From positions 60,234,875 to 60,298,874 of the forward strand of contig NC_087066.1 in assembly GCF_963678635.1 (NCBI RefSeq): 64,000 nt of DNA, given 5' to 3'. Both the position numbers and the translations under genes were made by a program. Source of the DNA: Symsagittifera roscoffensis (lineage: Eukaryota > Xenacoelomorpha > Acoela > Convolutidae). The notes under the pieces were generated by a model, which ran no database searches, was not told where the DNA came from, and was given only the letters and a program-made list of their open reading frames with translations. This document shows, one piece after another, positions 20,501-27,499 of this stretch (the stretch's first letter is position 1; each line of letters starts with the position of its first letter).

Positions 20501-22339
20501 TTAGTTATATTCATTTAATTCATACTTACCTGTTAGTCGTCGGGGAACAAAACCGTGGGGGAAGATGTCGTGAATTAGTTCTGAAGTTGTTAGTAGTTTA
20601 GCTAAGATGCGGATGATATTTTTAGTCTGAAGCAGTGGCCAAAGCAATTGAAGTGCCTTAATAGTGGTTAGTTCTTCAGTGCCAACTGCAAACTCATAAG
20701 ATGTGTTTTGGATTAGATTATATAATTTGTGATTGAATTTAGTGTTGTGGATGAATTCTAAAATTGGGATTTCTATAGGTTGTACAAACTCGTGCGGGAT
20801 AAGGAAGGGTCGGGATTCTTCGGCGTTGAAGGTCTTGGTGATGGGACAGAAGATGTACATTTGGGTTATGGGGTCATAATTACGAAGAATACCATGGAGG
20901 TTAGTGTCTTTAATACAATATGTGAAGTTTAGGAAAAATGGTGAAGTGTATTTGGAATTAATGAATTGAAAACGATGGTGTGGTTGTCTAGAGGGTGTGT
21001 GTAGGTCAAAGTGATTTTGGATGAAGCGATAATAACTATATGTGTGGGTTTGTTTAGTGCGCAACATAATATCGTGTGAGCAGTGTAAATCTCTTTCGTG
21101 TGGTGCAAGGAAATGAAAGGTTAGTGAAAATATTTGGAAGCGTTCTTTGAAACTTTCGTATGCTTGTGCGTCTGTTAGTGCTTCTGAAATAATGTGATCA
21201 AACTTTCGGTCGAAGATGTTTAGTGTGAATATATATGGTGTCTTGATGAAAAATTTCTCAGTAATTTGTGGATTAGCGAAGCGATCGTCGTCTAAGAATT
21301 GATCTTGGTTAGCTCTGATGATGTTGTGATCATAGTATTCGAGTGTATATTCGTTAGCTCTAGGTGCAGTGTGTGTTTTTAGTGATTTTTTATATCCAAC
21401 GTAAGTAAATTGTCTAGCGGTTAGTGGTGTAGTGAGTCGATATAGCATGTCCGTATTTCGCTCTATATCGATGTGAGTGTTAGATAAAGGTAAGCAAAGA
21501 GGGTTAGTAAAATGATAATATGAGGTCCAAGAGAGAGTGGGCATTAAAACGTATTCATCGACAAAGTTGCGTGTTTCGTTAGTGTCGTGGGGGGTGTTTA
21601 AGGTGTATTGTGGGAATGAGGGTAAGGTGATGGCTAAAAATTCTTTTGTGTTAGTATGCTTTGGGTGGTTGATGTATTCACGGGCTGTTCCTGGTTTTGC
21701 TGGGAAAGGATGGTTGGGGAACTTTCTTTTAAAAGTGCGGTAAGCTCTATTAGTGTTGAGTGAAGATTCAGTTGATGTGGATGATGGTGCTAATGATTCA
21801 GTATAATTTGAAGAGGGTGTAGGGGTAGGTGGGTTGGATGAATTTATTGTGGAGGAGATTTGGTTTATGGTTGGGGTATTAAGGTGGTAGGGTTGTTGTT
21901 GAAGGGTAATAAAATTATCTAGCTCTGGGGAGATTCGGGGGGTGTCTGGAGAATGAGATGATTGGTCAGAATGGTATGAGGAGTAGGTTGGAGTAACTTG
22001 GGAAGCATAAGAGGGTGTGGGAGTGATGGGGTCAGGGTTATTGGATAATATGGGTTGAAAAGGGGGTTGAGAAAAATTAGAAGAGTTATGAAAATTATTG
22101 GATGGGGATGGTTCTGAGTCGGCAAATTCATCGGGGGTTTCAATATTCGGGTGATTGAGTTGTGAGATGGAATATAAAACTGAGATGTGTGAATTAGTGT
22201 CGGAATTCATGCCTGATGTTACATTACTAGGTGAAAAATCGGGTGGCGGAAAAGCAAAAAGTGGTATTATTGGGATTGGAGAGGTAAGATTGGTTGGGTG
22301 GGAATTTGATCGGTGTAGTGATCCAAGTTGGCGGCTCAT
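20501..22339 (-). CDS. 612-aa protein of unknown function, last ORF of giant element
   Basis: Starts at the ATG whose last two bases are the first two of the upstream envelope TGA stop (ATGA, 22336-22339). Residues 1 to about 230 are Ser/Pro/Thr/Asn-rich and probably disordered. Residues about 230-612 have ordered composition rich in Phe, Tyr and His (for example FVDEYVLMPTLSWTSYYHF, IFTLNIFDRKFDHIISEAL, and a C-terminus with IIRILAKLLTTSELIHDIF). There is no signal peptide and no strong membrane segment. I recognise no family. It is fully open in this copy, and its counterpart in copy 2 would lie beyond the window. The position after env and the ATGA junction suggest translation by reinitiation after env. 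Structural, accessory or movement roles are all possible. Confidence 0.75.
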   Translation of the reverse strand: MSRQLGSLHRSNSHPTNLTSPIPIIPLFAFPPPDFSPSNVTSGMNSDTNSHISVLYSISQLNHPNIETPDEFADSEPSPSNNFHNSSNFSQPPFQPILSNNPDPITPTPSYASQVTPTYSSYHSDQSSHSPDTPRISPELDNFITLQQQPYHLNTPTINQISSTINSSNPPTPTPSSNYTESLAPSSTSTESSLNTNRAYRTFKRKFPNHPFPAKPGTAREYINHPKHTNTKEFLAITLPSFPQYTLNTPHDTNETRNFVDEYVLMPTLSWTSYYHFTNPLCLPLSNTHIDIERNTDMLYRLTTPLTARQFTYVGYKKSLKTHTAPRANEYTLEYYDHNIIRANQDQFLDDDRFANPQITEKFFIKTPYIFTLNIFDRKFDHIISEALTDAQAYESFKERFQIFSLTFHFLAPHERDLHCSHDIMLRTKQTHTYSYYRFIQNHFDLHTPSRQPHHRFQFINSKYTSPFFLNFTYCIKDTNLHGILRNYDPITQMYIFCPITKTFNAEESRPFLIPHEFVQPIEIPILEFIHNTKFNHKLYNLIQNTSYEFAVGTEELTTIKALQLLWPLLQTKNIIRILAKLLTTSELIHDIFPHGFVPRRLTGKYELNEYN

Positions 22340-24954
22340 CGTGGGCTAAAAAAATGATTATTTTGAGACTGAAAAGCGGTGGTATGGGGTTGTTCAATAA
22401 TTTGTTCATAAGTATTATCATCTTGTGACTGGTGTGTCATTATATGTTGGATGGGACTTTGTGATGTGGTGAGTCGAAAATTTGGATTATGTGTGATGGC
22501 TAAATTTCGAAAATTTCGTGGGACTAGGGATAGTGGATGGTTATTTGGTAGGGGTGGTAATTGTGGTGCCGTTGGCGTTATGTCTACATTGTTATGTTCT
22601 TCGTCGTATGTATTTTGTCGTGTTGCTATTTTTGTGTTATATTCTTTTATTTGTGCGTCTAAAAGAATTTTGTTTATAGATGTAGAAAAGATTCCAAAAA
22701 ATCCTGCAAAGAGTATGCGTGCTACGCTTGCTTGTCTGTTTACTTGTGTGTGTATAGCACATGTGTTGTAGATTCCTTTTAAAAGTGAGAAAAGAAATCC
22801 AATAAAGTTAAACATTGCGTATAAAATAGTCAATTTTTCTAAGATGTAGTAGGGCCATCCTAGAAAATCGAGGATCTCATTTTTGAGTGTAACAAAGCTA
22901 AAAATGTTAATTGGTGATATATCTTGGGGACGGTATTTTTCACCGTTTAGATATATATAATCTTTAATGTCTTTAAAATATCCGCTATAGTCTTGCGTGT
23001 AGATATCGGCAAATCCTGCGGTTTCTGCAAGTTTGCGTAAATTTTGGTCTATTGATTGTCTTTGTATAGTGTCCATTTGTGTTAATAATTCTTGGAATTG
23101 TTGTGTTCTAATGTGATGTTGAATATCTGATTTTGAATAGATTCCTATTGATTGTAAGTCTATATTTGGGTTTCGAGCAATAGCGCGAATGCTTTCTGGT
23201 GAAAATTTTTTGAGTGATTGCATTAATGTGGGATATGGAGTGAGAAGATAATATTTATTTTCATCAGGGTTTAGTTGTACTACATTGTGGCTATTTTCTG
23301 ATCCACATGGGACTGCGGTATCCCAGAAATAGGTTCTTCGTGAAAGTGTATCCACGAAATGTACTTTATTCTTATAAAAGATAGGGATTCTTTTATAACA
23401 TCGTTTATCTTCAAAAACGTATAGTGGTGATACTTTTTTAGTACAAGTATAAAACCATAAGATGTTTCCTTCATAGTCTAAAAAATTTGATCTATTTCCA
23501 GATAATAAGTATCCTGCATAGGGTATTTTTAATACTGCTAGTGCAAGTGATTGTAATATTTGTGTTCGTTCTAATTCGCATAGGTGGTGTAGTGTTTCTA
23601 ATTCGGAGAGTGACATTTCTTGAAAAATTCGGCTAATTGTATAATCTAGTTTCATATCTAAATGAATATCATAGTGGATATTACCGAAATATGTAGTATT
23701 CATTAGTGATAATTCTTGTAAGCGTGTGCTTCTGGTGTCATGGGGTTTTAGATGTCCACCAGGTTGTCCGTTGCTTTTTTCAAAATTAACTGGTATATAG
23801 GATGTTCCTTCGTTTAGAGGATGACCTGTGGCTTATGGGTCGATTTTTACTTTTCCAGTGGTCATGTCGAATCCTTTTTCGTATTCAACTAATATTTCAG
23901 AATATTGTGTTCTGTGAAGTGGATTCCTGTATTTACATGCAAGTTCTGTTTCTTGATATATTTGGAAACGTGTCAATTTGTTTTCTATATTGTCTATGTT
24001 TCTAAAATTAGAACTTAGTTTTCGTGATGGATGGACTTGTTCATATGGAATTGATTGTATAAAATATTTTTCGTGAAATTTTATCATACGAGCGTGTATT
24101 TTTGCTACTTGAAATGTTGTACATGTATCTTCGGGGAACCAAACAATTGTTGCTTGTGTTCTCGTTGTAGGGTCGCAATAACCTTGATCATTTTTACAAG
24201 GTAATCGGATTCCTTGATAGATCATTGTATTATCTGATAAATCTCGTGTTAGTTGTATTTTTTCGAGTTGTATTTTCCAATCGAAAAACATTATTTCTTG
24301 GTATCCTTTATTTTTTGTGTCTGCTTTGCAGTTTGATGGGTCATTTATACCAATGTGTGGTATCCAATGTTTATCGTGTAGGTCATAGGTTAATCGTCCG
24401 TGTGCGCCGTTATACGGGTATTTTTCGTCTAGTTTTATATGTCCTTGGTGTCTTTCAAGTTGTGATTGATGTACAGAGTCTGGAAAAACTTGAAAATTAA
24501 CTAACTTTCTTGCGGAGTTTTTATTTTGTGTGATGTTTAGTCTAAGTAATTCATTTTTACAATCGTCGGGATTGAGATGTAAAAGACGTTCTATATTACT
24601 TTGATAGAATGATTCATGGTCAAGTCGGTTTTTGTTTCCATTCGCGACTTGTGAACAATGTACTTTCTTTTCGGAAAATGTTGCTGTGAATTTATAACCT
24701 GTAACTGTTGTTGCTCGGGCTTTTGAATAGAGTGTTGCTATTACATCTGTGGTTTCTATAGCTTGTGGTTCTGTTTCACATTGTGATACTTGATTTATTG
24801 CATATTTATGTAGTGTTTTTTGTTCATTTTCTTCACAATCGTAATGTGTTACTAATAAATCTTGTGGTCCTGTACGAGGAGAAGGGTTTATGTTTTGATT
24901 TGAGATTACTAGAAAAAGGAGTTGGAGAAAAATTAATAATTTTAGAATATACAT
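22336..24954 (-). CDS. env: Envelope-like glycoprotein, 871 codons with one in-frame TAA
   Basis: The ATG at 24954 starts a signal peptide (MYILKLLIFLQLLFLVIS). The ectodomain has a YDC motif near residue 37 and many paired cysteines. An in-frame TAA at 23833-23835 splits the frame, and the same frame resumes at once and stays open to 22336. The second half contains a cysteine-flanked CYKRIPIFYK-NKVHFVDT region, a membrane segment near residues 700-730 (LTILYAMFNFIGFLF), a second hydrophobic stretch and a Pro/Asn-rich tail. The overall plan is that of a class I/III-like viral surface glycoprotein. The YDC...C opening and the CY-x-IPI / FVD block remind me of glycoproteins of jingchuviruses captured by arthropod retroelements, which is a memory-based guess. 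The TAA may be a nonsense mutation or a readthrough site. Copy 2 (63340 onward) shows synonymous-biased change. Confidence 0.8.
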
Positions 24955-26078
24955 GTGTATGATAATCCTGAGTATGGATTATAAAATGTAATGTAGCCAA
25001 TTGTGTTTTTGGTATATCTGTCGTATTTGTATATTACTTCAGTAGTTATAAACGGTGGTGGTAGTGATTGAGCTGTTATGTTAGGTGGATTTAATGGGTA
25101 GGGATGTTGGGTAATATTATTTAACTTAACTGTGATTTCAAACTTTAATTGTAAACTGTTTTGTTGGAGTATTTGAATATTGTGATCACGGATATCGTTG
25201 TGAATATCTTGGCGATATTGTAATCTATTAAGTGCCCAGTTATGAAGGCGGTTACTTTCTTGATGTTGTCCAAATAGTGGTGGAGGTGCTGTAAATGTAT
25301 TCCAATCTAGTCTTAAAGGAATATTTATTGATGATTGTTCTCGATATCTGGCGTCGAGATTATTTGGAAAATTTAAGTTAAAGGGTGGTGGTGAAAACTG
25401 GCTTATTGATGGTGTTGATGGTAGTGATAATGTTTCTGGTAGTGATGAGGATGTTGTTGTATCCGTAGAAATATCTATGGGGTCATTGACTAAATTTGGT
25501 TCACCTTGTGTAAATGAATGTGTAGTCCAATATGGAAATCGTGATGTTTGGTTTGTGGGGTTGAAAGGATTTTCACGTATTTGCTCAGATGTTGGTGTTG
25601 AACCTAAGTAATCTGATGGTAGGCTTGAGGTGCTACGTTGTGAGAGAAGCGTAGGGGTTTCTGGTAATATACCAATGGGGTTTTCTGGAGTGTTTTGTGA
25701 TGGGGATTGAGGTATATCAAAATGAACTCGGGGAGTTTGAAAATTTCTGTTTCGTCGAGGATGTATAATTTGTCTATTTATTTCGACTGTATTTTGGTTT
25801 TGACTAGGATTTCTTATTCTACTTAGTTCTTGTGGTAGTGTTGGGTATAGGTTATATGTTGGTTCGCTTAGAGGTGCTTGTCGTTGAACTGGTTCTAGTG
25901 GTTCTGATAAACGAGCATGTCGTTCTTCAAAGGTGTATGGATTGTCTTGAAAAGAAATTCGTGTAGATGTTTGAGGATTTTGAGTAGTTGAAGGTGGTGT
26001 TTGGTTATCTTGGGATGATGTCGGTGAAGACTGGTTCTGTGACTGTTGGGTAGCAATTTTTGATGGATTTTTGAATTG
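24942..26078 (-). CDS. 378-codon open frame with no methionine codon
   Basis: The frame opens immediately after a TAA (26079-26081) and runs to a TAA at 24942-24944. I checked every CAT on the plus strand in the interval and none is in this frame, so the protein has no Met at all. The N-terminal two thirds are Pro/Ser/Thr/Gln/Asn-rich (PRVHFDIPQSP, SLPSDYLGSTP). The C-terminal third is more ordered (NLDARYREQ, IPLRLDWNTF, LFGQHQESN, GYITFYNPYSGLSYTCIF). Its 3' end overlaps the env start by 13 nt. Copy 2 (62211-63352) keeps the same protein with scattered stops, so it is a real conserved coding sequence. Without AUG it must be reached by splicing or non-AUG initiation. No family recognised. 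Confidence 0.75.
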   Translation of the reverse strand, partial: QFKNPSKIATQQSQNQSSPTSSQDNQTPPSTTQNPQTSTRISFQDNPYTFEERHARLSEPLEPVQRQAPLSEPTYNLYPTLPQELSRIRNPSQNQNTVEINRQIIHPRRNRNFQTPRVHFDIPQSPSQNTPENPIGILPETPTLLSQRSTSSLPSDYLGSTPTSEQIRENPFNPTNQTSRFPYWTTHSFTQGEPNLVNDPIDISTDTTTSSSLPETLSLPSTPSISQFSPPPFNLNFPNNLDARYREQSSINIPLRLDWNTFTAPPPLFGQHQESNRLHNWALNRLQYRQDIHNDIRDHNIQILQQNSLQLKFEITVKLNNITQHPYPLNPPNITAQSLPPPFITTEVIYKYDRYTKNTIGYITFYNPYSGLSYTCIF

Positions 26079-26083
26079 TTACT

Positions 26084-26272
26084 TTAGTGGGAAGGTTTAT
26101 GTTTATTATAATATTCTTCCAAAAAAAGAATTAGAAGGATTGTTGCTAGGGCAAATGTGAAGATTGCTTTCTTTATACATTTACATATTGTCAAAATGAG
26201 GGATGATAAGAATGCTATGAAAATTACAAACAATAAAAAAATATCAGTTCTACTGAAAATTTTTCGTATCAT
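26084..26272 (-). CDS. 62-aa membrane protein
   Basis: Starts MIRKIFSRTDIF and has two hydrophobic segments, about residues 12-28 and 37-53, separated by KCIKK. It ends EEYYNKHKPSH. The likely topology is a small two-pass protein. Its ATG overlaps the stop of the 76-aa ORF upstream (ATGA, 26269-26272). Copy 2 has an intact, highly similar 62-aa counterpart at 62022-62210 even though its gag-pol is destroyed, which supports genuine function. It could be a viroporin-like accessory protein. That is inference from size and hydrophobicity only. Confidence 0.7.
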   Translation of the reverse strand: MIRKIFSRTDIFLLFVIFIAFLSSLILTICKCIKKAIFTFALATILLILFLEEYYNKHKPSH

Positions 26273-26499
26273 TTAGACAAGTTATATGACTCGTACCTGT
26301 GGATGTAATCAAGGGTTTTGGAAAGTTGGAGGAATAGTTCGAGTATAGTGTAAAAAATTAAAAAAATGTTACAAAAAATGATTAGGATTATTAGAAAAGA
26401 TTCAAGTATATCAAAAAGAAATATTATCAAGGTTTCAAGTATTGTAAAAAAATGTTTAAGATTTATGAGTATTTGAGTAACTGATTGAGAGAAGAGCAT
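26269..26499 (-). CDS. 76-aa hydrophobic protein
   Basis: A Met-initiated, strongly hydrophobic protein with a central Ile/Leu/Phe-rich region (LIILIIFCNIFLIFYTILEL) that must span or lie in a membrane, and a polar C-terminus (LDYIHRYESYNLSK). The ATG directly follows the TAA of the preceding short frame (TAAATG). Its stop overlaps the next ATG. Copy 2 keeps an intact 79-aa version (61782-62021) with the same core and an H-RY ending. No family is recognised. It pairs with the 62-aa ORF as a small membrane-protein cassette. Confidence 0.7.
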   Translation of the reverse strand: MLFSQSVTQILINLKHFFTILETLIIFLFDILESFLIILIIFCNIFLIFYTILELFLQLSKTLDYIHRYESYNLSK

Positions 26500-26610
26500 T
26501 TAAGAAATGATCTCTTGGTCGAATATTTTTTGCTGTTTGAGGCGATTTTCTAGTGTGGTCGGATTATTTATTAGTTTTTTGACAAGTGGGTTGAGTTCTG
26601 TAAAAAATTG
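26500..26610 (-). CDS. 36-codon Met-less frame, possible 3' exon
   Basis: A frame without Met opens after a TAA at 26611-26613 and ends with the TAA joined to the next ATG (TAAATG). It reads FFTELNPLVKKLINNPTTLE and on to EIIS. Copy 2 (61671-61781) preserves the same amino-acid pattern, TKLNPHVKKPINNPTTLE, with one internal stop, so coding is likely. Within the start of the frame lies CTAAC-AATTTTTTACAG, a good match to a branch point, pyrimidine tract and 3' splice site. The simplest reading is the 5' part of a downstream exon that is fused by splicing to an upstream start codon. The donor is not identified. Confidence 0.5.
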   Translation of the reverse strand, partial: QFFTELNPLVKKLINNPTTLENRLKQQKIFDQEIIS

Positions 26611-26616
26611 TTAGGG
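26592..26616 (-). promoter_or_regulatory. Candidate 3' splice acceptor
   Basis: In element orientation CCTAACAATTTTTTACAG ends at 26598. It has a branch-like CTAAC, six T's and a terminal AG. The branch-to-AG distance is short. In copy 2 the AG is mutated (TTCACAAAAC). Confidence 0.4.
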
Positions 26617-27097
26617 GCAATTTTCATGGTGACTGGGAGCTCGTCTTTTTCTTTATTTTTGTTTGTCAAATGATCCGGGGTATGGTGAGATTTTTATACT
26701 TTAGGCTAATTAAAATGTTCATTTTGTTACTTTAGGCTAAGTTAACAAATTTGCTTTGGGGGTATTCGTGGTCTGAGTTGGGGAAATATTGTTGATCTTT
26801 GGGTTATTAGATAAGGGAGGGGTACGGTATTATGGTGATATTTATTTTAGTTGTCAAGTCGGAGTGGTTTGCTTATTTTTGACCTGGAGGTCGTAAAGTT
26901 ATAGTTATAGATGTGCCTGGAGTTCTATATGATTCGTCTAATTGGTCTTAGTTTGAGTTAGAGAAAGTGACGGATTGGATGAATCCTATTGGTCTATTTT
27001 GAACTAGAATTATTACGTACTTGTCAGCATGTTATTTTGAAAAATGTAAATGAAAAATGTTTCGAAGGTTTCAAGATAGTGAAGTATAATGTTAAAA
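26611..27097 (-). other. Spacer between pol extension and 3' gene block
   Basis: About 490 bp with no frame I can support, yet similar in copy 2 (after 57270 and again after 61190). It includes AACTATAACTTTACGACCTC (copy 2: ACAACCTC) and a repeated TTAGCCTAAAGTA. It may contain signals for a subgenomic RNA. Confidence 0.45.
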
Positions 27098-27499
27098 TTA
27101 CTTTTGAAATTCCACTTTCTTTAAAATTTTAGATTGGGGGATGAATATTTTATAGTTTTTTCGTGGTTGATTTCGGAGTCTTGTTGTTTTTCTATTTTCT
27201 GATTTGTCGATTTGTTCTTGGGGTATTATTTGTTCGGTCATTTTTCTATTTTTTCTTTGTTTTGGTGATTCTTTATGGTTTTGTGTATTGATTTTAGTGG
27301 CGATTTGTTTTGTGTTTTGATTTTCGGTGGGGTTATCATTTTGTTCTGTGTTTTTCAGATGTGGTTCATTTTGAATGATTTTTAATCCTGTGAAAGAATA
27401 TAATTGAGTTAATTCGCGGAGTGCGTATTCTTTTGGGTAATAAGGTAATAGGTTGTTTCGATGTTGAACGATTTCTTTTTTGTTTGAGTCGGTAATTTT
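27098..27499 (-). other. In-frame continuation of Pol beyond its TAA (133 codons)
   Basis: Directly after the Pol stop (27500-27502) the same frame stays open to a TAA at 27098. Its first residues (KITDSNKKEIVQHRNNLLPY) look like the end of the GPY/F module of integrase. The tail is basic, with TTRLRNQPRKNYK. The TAA occupies the place where the module normally has Tyr. The same TAA is present in both copy-2 repeats (56862, 60781). Readthrough would yield an integrase longer by 133 residues. Confidence 0.65.

Noticed and set aside
26060-26090. Ribosomal frameshift from the 62-aa ORF into the Met-less ORF
   Set aside because: The 62-aa frame stops at 26084 before the Met-less frame opens at 26078, and that frame has its own TAA at 26079-26081, so a simple shift cannot join them.
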